Assembly (NCBI RefSeq): GCF_026153205.1 | Contig: NZ_JAPFBW010000018.1 | Span: 1 to 64,000 of the forward strand | Reading direction: 5' to 3' | Length of the DNA: 64,000 nucleotides | Source of the DNA: Aquabacterium sp. A7-Y | Lineage (GTDB): Bacteria > Pseudomonadota > Gammaproteobacteria > Burkholderiales > Burkholderiaceae_C | Notes under the pieces: generated by a model | The model's input: the letters and a program-made list of their open reading frames with translations, nothing else | Databases searched by the model: none | Told to the model about the DNA's origin: nothing | Program-made: the position numbers and the translations under genes | In this document: piece after piece, positions 8,720-17,125 of the stretch | How the letters are laid out: each line of letters begins with the position of its first letter | Numbering within the stretch: the stretch's first letter is position 1

Positions 8720-9911
8720 GTTCCATCCTTCGAGTTTCTTGACCGCGCGCCGCCGCGCCCGTTTCGGGCGGCTGCTCGGCACCCTGATTTTAGGAAGCCT
8801 GAGCGCCTGCAGCCTCACGCCCGACCTGCCGCCGCCGGCGCCCGGCCCCGATGGCGTGGACACCGGGGCCGCCACCCTGCCCGGCCAGCCGCCGATCGAG
8901 CAGCCGCGATCGCGCTGGGTCCCGGTGGCCTGGGAGGCGCTGCCCGGCTGGGGCAGCGACCAGGTCGGCCGCGTCTGGCCGGCCCTGCTCAACAGCTGCC
9001 TGCGCCCGGCACCCGCCTGGGCGGCGGTGTGCCGCGACGCCCGCGCACTGCGCGAGCCCGCCGATGCGCTGGTGCTCGACTTCATCCAGCGGCGCCTGCA
9101 GCCCTATCAGGTCGTGGGCCGAGAAGACCAGCAGGCCGAGGGCCTGATCACCGGCTACTACGAACCGCTGATCGACGCGAGCCGCGTGCCGACCTCGACC
9201 TTCCGCATCCCGCTGCACCAGCCGCCCGCCGACCTCGCCGAGCGCCAGCCCTACTGGACGCGGGCCCAGCTGGACAGTGTGCCGGCCGCGCGGGCCGCGC
9301 TGCGCGGGCGCGAGATCGCCTATGTCGCCGACCCGCTGGACGCGCTGGTGCTGCAGATCCAGGGCTCCGGCCGCCTGCGGCTCACCGAGCGCGACGGCAG
9401 CCAGAAGCTGGTGCGTGTGGCCTTCGCCGGACACAACAACCACCCCTACCGCTCGGTGGGCCGCTGGCTGGTGGAGCAAGGCGCCTTCAGCCTGGAGCAG
9501 GCCTCCTGGCCGGCCATCAAGAGCTGGGCGAAGGCCCATCCGAGCCGTGTGCAGCAGATGCTGAACGTGAACCCGCGGGTGGTCTTTTTCCGCGAAGAGC
9601 CGCTGCCGGACCCGAGCATCGGGCCGCTGGGGGCGCAAGGGGTGCCGTTGACACCGGGCCGCTCGATCGCGGTCGACCGCGAGTCGATTCCCTATGGCAC
9701 GCCGGTCTGGATCGACACCACCGAGCCGGGGCTGCCGCCCGGCAGCCCGGCGCGGCCGCTGCAGCGCCTGGTGGTCGCGCAGGACACCGGCAGCGCCATC
9801 GTCGGCGCGGTGCGGGCCGACTACTTCTGGGGCTGGACCGAGGGCGCGGGCGAATACGCGGGTCGCATGAAACAGCCCTTGCGGATGTGGGCGCTGTGGC
9901 CGCGGTTCTAA
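8718..9911 (+). CDS. mltA: Membrane-bound lytic murein transglycosylase A
   Basis: A lipoprotein of about 397 residues that cleaves peptidoglycan glycan strands with formation of 1,6-anhydromuramic acid. It has a basic N-terminus, a hydrophobic stretch and lipobox LSAC, then a Pro-rich linker. The MltA barrel domain contains GLITGYYEP and the core IQGSGRL segment, followed by VGRWL and NPRVVFF. The C-terminal 3D domain carries the catalytic aspartate in AQDTGSAI (Asp356 counted from 8718) and ends with WGWTEGAGEYAGRMKQ. The start is uncertain: ATG at 8718 fits the signal peptide but has no clear ribosome site, and a TTG at 8637 or 8739 is possible. Confidence 0.9.
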   Translation: MFHPSSFLTARRRARFGRLLGTLILGSLSACSLTPDLPPPAPGPDGVDTGAATLPGQPPIEQPRSRWVPVAWEALPGWGSDQVGRVWPALLNSCLRPAPAWAAVCRDARALREPADALVLDFIQRRLQPYQVVGREDQQAEGLITGYYEPLIDASRVPTSTFRIPLHQPPADLAERQPYWTRAQLDSVPAARAALRGREIAYVADPLDALVLQIQGSGRLRLTERDGSQKLVRVAFAGHNNHPYRSVGRWLVEQGAFSLEQASWPAIKSWAKAHPSRVQQMLNVNPRVVFFREEPLPDPSIGPLGAQGVPLTPGRSIAVDRESIPYGTPVWIDTTEPGLPPGSPARPLQRLVVAQDTGSAIVGAVRADYFWGWTEGAGEYAGRMKQPLRMWALWPRF

Positions 9912-9924
9912 AGGGCGGGGCCGC

Positions 9925-10614
9925 TCACTGAGCCTCTGTCCGCCACTCGACGATGTGGTGCACGGTCAGTTCAACCGTGAAGAGCCAGCCGTTGACCGAG
10001 ACCGTGGAGGGGCTGGTGGAACCGACTCCTCTTCGGGATCCACCCACACGACCCGGTCTTCGGCCTCGATGCGGTAGAGGCCTGCTGTGACGTCAATGGA
10101 CCGAACCTTGCCCAGATCGGGATGCATGATCCGGTGGATGGTGCATGCCACCGTCACCGTGCGGGCCGTCCAGATGTGGTTTCTAAAGACCAGTGTCGCG
10201 AACTCGGGCACGATCTCAATGTCGCGCACGGTGTCCCAGTAGGGATCGAGGAAAAACTCGAACACGTCGCGCTGCCCGGACCTCAAACTTTGGTCCATGG
10301 CGTGGAAGCGGAAAAAGTACGCGGTCAGCATGTAGGTCGTCTCGGCGACTCAGGTGTAGTCGAAAACTTAGAGCCACCGAGGGTGGCTCGGAAGGTGAGG
10401 TGTCGCAGGACACCAAGTCGGTCAGGAAATAGGCATCCTGGACCTTGCGATCGAGGTCATACCGGAGACCCGTCACCTGCTCAAGGACCTCGGACAGCCG
10501 CTCCACCTTGCCAAGCTCGTGTCTTCCCTGGAAGCCCGCAGGGCTCTCCTCCCTGGCATCGAAACGACGATCGAGCTCGAGCAGCAAGCGGTGAGATATG
10601 CGGTCATCGCTCAT
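9925..10614 (-). pseudogene. Unknown protein gene broken by two compensating frameshifts
   Basis: Three overlapping pieces in two frames read like one protein. Frame A opens with MSDDRISHRLLLELDRRF at 10614, overlapping the upstream lipoprotein stop. Near 10350-10332 the protein-like signal moves to another frame (TTYMLTAYFFRFHAMDQ, FEFFLDPYWDTV, HPDLGKVRSIDV, WVDPEE). Near 10040-10000 it returns to frame A (STVSVNGWLFTVEL, HHIVEWRTEAQ) and stops at 9925. The span is 690 bases, exactly 230 codons, so the shifts cancel. Either the gene is decaying or two single-base sequence errors are present. A GAGCCACC/GGTGGCTC inverted repeat at 10371-10389 lies close to the first break. I do not recognise the family. 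Confidence 0.55.
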
Positions 10615-11188
10615 TGGCTGTGCTCGCTGACGCGCTGGAGGCTTTCGGTGTGCGAGGAAAGGACTCTCCGGAGATCTCTTTGCCGTAGAAACGGTGGACT
10701 GCGGACGGCTCAAACAACAGGAAGCCGACGTCACGCAATGCTGCGTCGGCAGGCCAAGTCATTGAACCGAGGATGCGGCCCTTTGATACCACCGCAAGTA
10801 CGCTGGCGTGGCGAGGCCCCAGATCCACCTCTTTCCACCGGTCGCCAACGCCGGGCTTCAGGCTCACGAGATTCCTGTCGCCGTGATAGGCGCTTTGATA
10901 CGTACTGTCCCCCAGTACCACCCCCCCTTTTTTGAACCATGCGTTTGTGAAGCCGGGGCCAGTGTGCTTGACCAGCAATCGGGCCAATCCGGTGTCGCTC
11001 AACCGATGCTCGTCCCTGAACCTGTGCAGCAGGGCTTCCAGTTTTTTCTCCACATCACTGTCGACCGCGCGCTCTTCGGTCTGCGCGGATTCGAACGCGT
11101 CGGGCGTTGGCCCCGCTATCCCCGTGGGGCGGCACGACAAAAGCAGGCAGGACAACAGCACCGCTAACAGAAAACGTCCTGTTTTCAT
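10604..11188 (-). CDS. Putative lipoprotein of unknown function
   Basis: A 194-residue protein starting MKTGRFLLAVLLSCLLLSC, a strong lipoprotein signal with the cysteine at residue 19. AGGAG lies about 7 bases before this ATG, which is why it is preferred over the longer frame. The mature part is hydrophilic with a helical stretch (VEKKLEALLHRFRDEHRL), then mixed beta-type segments (KHTGPGFTNAWFKKGGVVLG, ASVLAVVSKGRILGSMTW). I cannot assign a family. The stop overlaps the start of the frame-broken gene at 10614 (AATGAGCGATGA), so the two were probably translated as a coupled pair. Confidence 0.65.
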   Translation of the reverse strand: MKTGRFLLAVLLSCLLLSCRPTGIAGPTPDAFESAQTEERAVDSDVEKKLEALLHRFRDEHRLSDTGLARLLVKHTGPGFTNAWFKKGGVVLGDSTYQSAYHGDRNLVSLKPGVGDRWKEVDLGPRHASVLAVVSKGRILGSMTWPADAALRDVGFLLFEPSAVHRFYGKEISGESFPRTPKASSASASTANER

Positions 11189-11607
11189 CAACCACTCCTG
11201 GGAGGTGGGTCGCACCAAAGATTTCGCAACCAGCGCCTGCCGCAACTGTCAGAAGTACAGCGACTCCACCACCTTGCCGCCGACGCACATCGTGGAGATG
11301 ACGGACCCCTCCATTGCCGATGGCCCCGACCGACCCCACAGTGCTATTGAAATAGGGACGCGCAGCCATCGCTGCCGCCCTGGAGGCGGCGGCGATGGCG
11401 ATTGACTCGGGACTGCTTGAACCGTACTGCTCACGGCGCTCGGAACTGGCGACGCTGCCCCCTGATGCGAGGCCTGGGGGGGGCCGGCAGAAAAATCCTA
11501 AAGGGACACACCGGCCCTGCAGAAATTCATTACGACTCGTTTCGTTTCTCTCGGCTCGTCATGGAACACATGCACTGGCAGGACGTGCAGACGCTGTTTC
11601 AGGCGCT
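11189..11607. other. Intergenic stretch without a supportable gene
   Basis: About 420 bases. The minus-strand frame ending at 11249 closes with SAMEGSVISTMCVGGKVVESLYF-like protein sequence that looks more protein-like than noise, but it has no credible start and could be the remnant of a truncated gene. The plus-strand frame ending at 11611 has only a short plausible tail. Given the neighbouring broken gene, I read this as a decayed accessory stretch. Confidence 0.4.
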
Positions 11608-12282
11608 CTAAGGCGCACTAACCCGCATCTGCACCTGCACATGCCGGCTGCCCCTCGCATCACGGCTCGAGAGCAGCCCCTGCTCGCGGCTCTGCTCGTC
11701 CTCGCCGCTGCTCGCGATGGTGACCCACTCGCCCAGAGGCAGCTGCAGGGTGGTGCGCGTGCTGGAGCCCTCCCGCACACCGCCGCCGGCCTCGTCGAGG
11801 CGGGCCGATTCTGCCTCGATCTCGACCTGCACGGGCGCGTCGCCGCCTGGCCAGCGGGGCAGCACCGAAAAGCCGCGCCCCGCTTCGACGATCAGCGTCG
11901 AAGGCTGCAGCACAGCCCCCTCGCGGGCGCTCCAGGCGACCTGGTAGAACTGCAGCGGCCGGCTCTGCGAGAGCCGGATCCCGGCACGCCCGCCATTGAG
12001 CACCATCACCTGCTGGCCCAGCTGGCCGCTGCGGCTGGTCTCGCGTCGGGTGGTCGTGACGGTGACACCGCCTTCAACCCGCCGGCTGGTGGAGACCGAC
12101 ACGCCGCCAGCGCCGCCCAGCGATTGCTGCGAGAGCTGGGCGGCGTCGCCCTGCCGCACCTCGACCAGCAGGTTGCGCACCGGCAGGCCGCTGCCCACCT
12201 GTGCGAACGCCGCCACGCCGCAGAGGGCGAGGCTGGCCAGCAGAAGCCGGCGTGCGTGGCGATGGGGCGCGTATCGGGTCAT
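11608..12282 (-). CDS. Exported protein of unknown function
   Basis: A 224-residue protein with a clear Sec signal (RRLLLASLALCGVAAFA, cut near residue 27). The mature protein starts with LPVRNLLVEVRQGD, a pattern reminiscent of short secretin-type N domains, then has Ser/Thr/Gly-rich repeats with VSVSTSRRV and VTVTTTRRE, and ends with a beta-rich part (QVQMRV). Repeated alternating hydrophobic strands suggest a periplasmic or outer-membrane-associated beta protein. The secretin resemblance is weak and there are no type II or type IV pilus genes nearby, so function is left open. It is preceded by ~70 bases and a small gene on the same strand. Confidence 0.65.
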   Translation of the reverse strand: MTRYAPHRHARRLLLASLALCGVAAFAQVGSGLPVRNLLVEVRQGDAAQLSQQSLGGAGGVSVSTSRRVEGGVTVTTTRRETSRSGQLGQQVMVLNGGRAGIRLSQSRPLQFYQVAWSAREGAVLQPSTLIVEAGRGFSVLPRWPGGDAPVQVEIEAESARLDEAGGGVREGSSTRTTLQLPLGEWVTIASSGEDEQSREQGLLSSRDARGSRHVQVQMRVSAP

Positions 12283-12353
12283 GCGGTTCTCCTTGAGGCC
12301 GAGGCCCGACTGTAGTGCCCCGCATCGCCGCGCCGGCCCGGTCGATGTGCCGC

Positions 12354-12572
12354 TCAGCGCGAGCTGCCGCCCTGCGAGGGTCGCTTGCCGGCGTTCTTCT
12401 TGTTGTTCGTGTGCGGCCCGCGCTCCTGCGAGGCCTGCTGCTGCTGCCGCTGGGGCGACTGGCTGGTATCCAGCTGCGCGTCGGGCTGCTGCTGCATCGG
12501 GTTGGGCGTCTGGGAACCGGGGGCTTCCGGTGAGGACGAAGAGGCTTGAGCGTTCGGGGTGTCGGGATTCAT
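12354..12572 (-). CDS. Small low-complexity hydrophilic protein (72 aa)
   Basis: Start chosen at ATG 12572 because AAGGAG lies 5-6 bases upstream. The protein is almost entirely Gln, Ser, Pro, Asn and Ala (for example PMQQQPDAQ and PQRQQQQASQ) with a short basic C-terminus containing NNKKNAGKRP. It is predicted to be intrinsically disordered, with no membrane segment or signal. No function can be assigned. The excellent ribosome site is the main argument that it is expressed; the composition could also reflect a chance frame in GC-rich DNA. Confidence 0.5.
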   Translation of the reverse strand: MNPDTPNAQASSSSPEAPGSQTPNPMQQQPDAQLDTSQSPQRQQQQASQERGPHTNNKKNAGKRPSQGGSSR

Positions 12573-12641
12573 CGCAACTCCTTGGGCAAGACGGGGCATC
12601 CGTCGGTTCCGGAAACCGGCAAACCCTGTGCCGGCCGCCGC

Positions 12642-13202
12642 TCAGCGGCCCCGCGGCTTCAGATGCCCCAGCGGCAGCGCCCGGCTGGCCTTGACCTCGC
12701 CGAGCGAGAAGCTGGTGTGCAGGTCCTTCACGTTGGGCAGCTTGAACAGCGTGTCCATGGCCCAGCGCGAGTAGGCGTCCAGATCGGGGGCCATCACCTG
12801 CAATTCGAAAGTGCCCGACCCCGAGATGTAGTGGCAGGAGATGACCTCGGGCAGCGCGCGGATCGCGTCCTCCAGCTCCCGCGTCGCGACCGCATTGTTG
12901 CGCTCAGCATCGACGCGCACGAAGGCCAGCACACCCAGGCCGATGCGGTGGCGGTCGATCTCGGCCCGGTAGCCCTTGATGTAGCCCTGCTCCTCCAGCC
13001 ACTTCACCCGCCGCCAGCACGGCGTCGGCGACAGGCCGATGCGCGAGGCGAGCTCGGCGTTGGACAGGCGCGCATCCTGCTGTAGCTCGCCGAGGATGGC
13101 GATGTCGTAGCGATCCAGGCCTTCATGGGGCGCCTCGTCAGCGGTCGCCGGCTCGGCCCCTCGACCTGGGGTTTTCCCTTGATTTGCCAACTTTGAGGAC
13201 AT
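12642..13202 (-). CDS. Lrp/AsnC-family transcriptional regulator
   Basis: A 186-residue DNA-binding regulator. After an unusual ~28-residue hydrophilic extension comes the AsnC-type winged helix-turn-helix (LDRYDIAILGELQQDARLSN, then ELASRIGLSPTPCWRRVKWLEEQGYI), then the RAM effector-binding domain (LGVLAFVRVD, ALPEVISCHYISG, DYLLQ-like FELQVMAPDL). Family members sense amino acids or their keto acids and form octamers. It is transcribed away from the indolepyruvate oxidoreductase gene across a 169-base gap, the classic position for a local regulator, so it probably controls that gene in response to an aromatic or branched amino acid. This link is inference. Confidence 0.9.
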   Translation of the reverse strand: MSSKLANQGKTPGRGAEPATADEAPHEGLDRYDIAILGELQQDARLSNAELASRIGLSPTPCWRRVKWLEEQGYIKGYRAEIDRHRIGLGVLAFVRVDAERNNAVATRELEDAIRALPEVISCHYISGSGTFELQVMAPDLDAYSRWAMDTLFKLPNVKDLHTSFSLGEVKASRALPLGHLKPRGR

Positions 13203-13371
13203 TTTTTCTCTAACAGGAGAGTCTTGAGTCGATTATTCCTCAAACACCGCCCGGCGAGGCACACATAAAAATGACTTGGCGGCGGCGGATTTTTAAACTG
13301 AGTGCACCAAACCGAGGCTGGGCACGCCGCCAAAAGCGGGCAGCGCCGCGACGCCGCACAAGGAGTACACG

Positions 13372-16300
13372 ATGAACGCCCCGCTACCCGAGTCGATCCG
13401 CAAGGCGCTCGAAACCGTCTCGCTGGACGACAAGTACGCGCTGGACCACGGCCGCGCCTTCATGAGCGGCGTGCAGGCGCTGGTGCGGCTGCCGATGCTG
13501 CAGCGCACCCGCGACGCGCTCAACGGGCTGAACACCGGCGGCTTCATCAGCGGCTACCGCGGCTCGCCGCTGGGCGGCTACGACCAGGCGCTGTGGCAGG
13601 CCAAGAAGCACCTGGCGGCCAACAACATCGTGTTCCAGCCCGGCGTCAACGAGGAGCTGGGCGCCACCGCGGTGTGGGGCACCCAGCAGCTGGACCTCTA
13701 TCCGGAGCAGAAGAAGTTCGACGGTGTCTTCGGCCTCTGGTACGGCAAGGGCCCGGGCGTGGACCGCTGCTCCGACGTTTTCAAACACGCCAACATGGCC
13801 GGCACCGCCAAGCACGGCGGTGTCATCGCGCTGGCCGGCGATGACCACGTCTCCAAGAGCTCGACGGCGGCGCACCAGAGCGACCACATCTTCAAGGCCT
13901 GCGGCCTGCCGGTGTTTTTCCCGACCAATGTCCAGGAGATCCTCGACCTCGGCCTGCACGCCTTCGCGCTGAGCCGCTTCTCCGGCGTCTGGTCGGGCAT
14001 GAAAACCATCCAGGAGATCGTCGAGTCCTCTTCCAGCGTCTGGGTCGACCCGGACCGCGTGAACATCGTGCTGCCGGAGGACTTCGTGATGCCGCCCGGC
14101 GGCCTGCACATCCGCTGGCCCGACCCGCCGCTGGAGCAGGAAGCTCGGCTGATGGACTACAAGTGGTATGCCGCGCTGGCCTACATCCGCGCCAACCGGC
14201 TCAACCACACGGTGATCGACTCGCCGCATGCGCGCCTGGGCCTGATCGCCAGCGGCAAGGCCTACAACGACACCCGCCAGGCGCTGCACGACCTGGGGCT
14301 GGACGAGGCCACCTGCCGCGACATCGGCATCCGCCTGCACAAGGTCACCGTGGTGTGGCCGCTGGAGGCCACCATCACGCGCGAGTTCGCGACCGGCCTG
14401 CAGGAGATCCTGGTCATCGAGGAGAAGCGCCAGGTCATCGAGTACCAGCTCAAGGAAGAGCTCTACAACTGGCGCGAGGACGTGCGCCCCAACGTGCTGG
14501 GCAAGTTCAGCGAGCCGGTCGGCGACCGCTCCGGCGGCGAGTGGTCCATGCCCAACCCGGCGCAGAACTGGCTGCTGCGCGCCAAGGCCGACCTCAACCC
14601 GGCGCTGATCGCCAAGGCCATCGCCCAGCGGCTCGAGCGCCTCGGCCTGATGCAACAGCTCGGCAGCGACCTGCGCGCCCGCATCGCCAGCCGCCTGGCC
14701 ATCATCGACGCCAAGGAGCGCAGCGAGCAGGCCGTCAGCGTCAGCACCGACCGCGCGCCCTGGTTCTGCAGCGGCTGCCCGCACAACACCTCCACCCGGG
14801 TGCCCGAGGGCTCGCGCGCGGTGGCGGGCATCGGCTGCCACTACATGGTGGTGTGGATGGACCGCCAGACCTCCACCTTCACGCAGATGGGCGGCGAAGG
14901 CGTGCCCTGGGTCGGCCAGGCGGCCTTCTCCAAGGACAAGCACATCTTCGCCAACCTCGGCGACGGCACCTACTACCACTCGGGGCTGCTGGCGATCCGC
15001 CAGAGCATCGCGGCCAAGGTCAACATCACCTACAAGATCCTCTACAACGACGCCGTCGCGATGACCGGCGGCCAGCCGGTGGACGGCACCATGACCGTGC
15101 CGCAGATGACCCGCGAGCTGGAGGCCGAGGGGGTCAGGAAGCTGGTCATCGTGACCGACGACCCGAGCCGCTACAACGCGCCGCTGAACCTGGCGCCGGG
15201 CGTGACGGTGCACCACCGCGACGAGCTCGACCGCATCCAGCGCGAGATGCGCGAGCTCGAAGGCTGCTCCGTGATCATCTACGACCAGACCTGCGCGACC
15301 GAAAAGCGCCGCCGCCGCAAGCGCGGCACGCTGGTCGAGCCGAACCAGCGGGTGGTCATCAACGAGCTGGTCTGCGAAGGCTGCGGCGACTGCTCGGTGC
15401 AGAGCAACTGCCTGTCGGTCGAGCCCGTGGAGACCGAGTTCGGCCGCAAGCGCCGCATCAACCAGAGCACCTGCAACAAGGATTTCTCCTGCGTCAAGGG
15501 CTTCTGCCCGAGCTTTGTCACCGTCGAGGGCGGGCAGCTGAAGTCGGCCAGGAAGAAGGCCGGGCGGCCCGACCCCTTCACGCTGCCGGCCCTGCCCGAG
15601 CCCGTGCTGCCGCAGGCCGAGCGCGCCTGGGGCATCGTGGTGGCCGGCGTCGGGGGCACCGGCGTCATCACCATCGGCCAGCTGCTGGGCATGGCGGCGC
15701 ACATCGAAGGCAAGGGCATCATCACCCAGGACGCCGCGGGCCTGGCGCAGAAGGGCGGCAGCACCTGGAGCCACATCCAGATCGCGCAGCGCGCCGAGGC
15801 CATCCACACCACCAAGGTCGGCACCGCCGAAGCCGACCTGGTGCTGGGCTGCGACCCCATCGTCGCGGCCAACAAGGTGACCCTGGCCGCGATGGCCGAG
15901 GGCCGTACCAAGGTCGCGCTCAACGCCCATGCGACACCGACCGCCGCCTTCGTCAGCAACCCCGACTGGGAGTTCCCCGGCGGCAACTGCGACAGCCTGC
16001 TGGCCAAGACCGTGGGCGAGGCCAACCTCGGCCGCCTGGACGCCGACCAGCTCTGCGTGCAGCTGCTGGGCGATTCGATCTACGCCAACCCGATGATGCT
16101 GGGTTATGCCTGGCAGAAGGGCTGGGTGCCGCTGGAGCACGCCTCGCTGATGCGCGCGATCGAGCTCAACGGCGTGCAGATCGAGAACAACAAGGCCGCC
16201 TTCGAGTGGGGCCGCCGCGCGGCGCACGACCTCGCCGCGGTCACCGCGCTGGCCCAGCCGCAGCAGGCGCAGGGCCAGGTGGTGCAGTTCTTCCGCAAGC

Positions 16301-16956
16301 CGGTGGTCGACCTGGAGCAGATGATCGCCCGCCGCGAGGAGTTCCTGAGCGGCTACCAGAACGCCGCCTACGCCCGCCAGTACCGCAACTTCGTCGAGCG
16401 TGTGCGTGCCGCCGAGGCCCCGCTGGGCTCGACCCAGTTGACCGAGGCGGTGGCTCGCTACCTGTTCAAGCTGATGGCCTACAAGGACGAGTACGAAGTC
16501 GCGCGCCTGCACACCGACCGCAGCTTCCTCGACAAGGTGGCCGCGCAGTTCGAGGGCGACTACAAGCTGGCCTACCACCTCGCGCCCCCGGGGATCGCAC
16601 GGCGCAACGAGAAGGGTGAACTCGTCAAGCAGCGCTTCGGCCCCTGGATGCTGAAGGCCTTCGGGGTGCTGGCACGGCTCAAGGGCCTGCGCGGCACGCC
16701 CTTCGATCCCTTCGGCCGCACCGCGGAGCGCCGCACCGAGCGGGCCCTGATCGGCCAGTACAAGGACATGGTGGAGGAAGTGCTCGGCTCGCTGGACGCC
16801 GGGCGGCTGCCGCAAGCCGTCGCGCTCGCCCGCATTCCGGAAGAGATCCGCGGCTACGGCCATGTGAAGGACAGGCACCTGCAGCAGGCCCGTCAGAAGT
16901 GGGACCGCCTGCTCGCGGAGTGGCGTTCGGCCACGCCCGCGCGCCGCGCTGCCTGA
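13372..16956 (+). CDS. Indolepyruvate (aryl-pyruvate) ferredoxin oxidoreductase, fused subunits
   Basis: A 1194-residue cytosolic enzyme that oxidatively decarboxylates aryl-pyruvates (from Trp, Phe or Tyr transamination) to aryl-acetyl-CoA with reduction of ferredoxin. The N-terminal pyrimidine-binding region contains GFISGYRGSPLGGYD and GVNEELGATAVWG. The thiamine-diphosphate motif begins GDGTYYHSG at 530-532 and runs to the NDAVAMTGGQ segment. A cysteine cluster CEGCGDC (668-674) plus Cys680 and downstream CVKGFC can hold an iron-sulfur cluster. The C-terminal third is the gamma-type domain (GVGGTGVITIGQLLGMAA). AAGGAG precedes the ATG. This is the long fused form seen in Proteobacteria rather than the two-gene archaeal IorAB. 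Confidence 0.92.
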   Translation: MNAPLPESIRKALETVSLDDKYALDHGRAFMSGVQALVRLPMLQRTRDALNGLNTGGFISGYRGSPLGGYDQALWQAKKHLAANNIVFQPGVNEELGATAVWGTQQLDLYPEQKKFDGVFGLWYGKGPGVDRCSDVFKHANMAGTAKHGGVIALAGDDHVSKSSTAAHQSDHIFKACGLPVFFPTNVQEILDLGLHAFALSRFSGVWSGMKTIQEIVESSSSVWVDPDRVNIVLPEDFVMPPGGLHIRWPDPPLEQEARLMDYKWYAALAYIRANRLNHTVIDSPHARLGLIASGKAYNDTRQALHDLGLDEATCRDIGIRLHKVTVVWPLEATITREFATGLQEILVIEEKRQVIEYQLKEELYNWREDVRPNVLGKFSEPVGDRSGGEWSMPNPAQNWLLRAKADLNPALIAKAIAQRLERLGLMQQLGSDLRARIASRLAIIDAKERSEQAVSVSTDRAPWFCSGCPHNTSTRVPEGSRAVAGIGCHYMVVWMDRQTSTFTQMGGEGVPWVGQAAFSKDKHIFANLGDGTYYHSGLLAIRQSIAAKVNITYKILYNDAVAMTGGQPVDGTMTVPQMTRELEAEGVRKLVIVTDDPSRYNAPLNLAPGVTVHHRDELDRIQREMRELEGCSVIIYDQTCATEKRRRRKRGTLVEPNQRVVINELVCEGCGDCSVQSNCLSVEPVETEFGRKRRINQSTCNKDFSCVKGFCPSFVTVEGGQLKSARKKAGRPDPFTLPALPEPVLPQAERAWGIVVAGVGGTGVITIGQLLGMAAHIEGKGIITQDAAGLAQKGGSTWSHIQIAQRAEAIHTTKVGTAEADLVLGCDPIVAANKVTLAAMAEGRTKVALNAHATPTAAFVSNPDWEFPGGNCDSLLAKTVGEANLGRLDADQLCVQLLGDSIYANPMMLGYAWQKGWVPLEHASLMRAIELNGVQIENNKAAFEWGRRAAHDLAAVTALAQPQQAQGQVVQFFRKPVVDLEQMIARREEFLSGYQNAAYARQYRNFVERVRAAEAPLGSTQLTEAVARYLFKLMAYKDEYEVARLHTDRSFLDKVAAQFEGDYKLAYHLAPPGIARRNEKGELVKQRFGPWMLKAFGVLARLKGLRGTPFDPFGRTAERRTERALIGQYKDMVEEVLGSLDAGRLPQAVALARIPEEIRGYGHVKDRHLQQARQKWDRLLAEWRSATPARRAA

Positions 16957-17125
16957 ACCGGCCGCCGGTCGACGCCGCCGCCCGGCAAGCACGGGTCATG
17001 CGGCGGCGGCAACAGGCGGTAGCGTCTCGGCCTTGCCTTCCGGCCACTGCGCGTGACAATGTGTGCCTTGCGGCAACGGCGCGTGCCGTGCGCGCATCGA
17101 CAAGCAGAACGACGAGGAAGCCCAG

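Noticed and set aside
8579-9085. A 168-codon extension of the small membrane peptide
   Set aside because: The upstream part lies antisense to mltA with shadow composition; only the last 46 codons look real.
10371-10389. GAGCCACC/GGTGGCTC hairpin followed by TAAGTTTT on the minus strand, like a terminator
   Set aside because: It lies inside the coding part of the frame-broken gene, whose protein-like signal continues on both sides; kept only as a note in that entry.
11402-11611. A 69-codon plus-strand frame ending MEHMHWQDVQTLFQAL
   Set aside because: No ribosome site, mixed composition, and no similar neighbour; could be a short remnant but is not supportable as a gene.
13384-16992. A 1202-codon open frame on the minus strand opposite the oxidoreductase gene
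   Set aside because: It mirrors the codon pattern of the true gene, has shadow-type composition (Gly, Ala, His, Val, Gln) and no recognisable domain.
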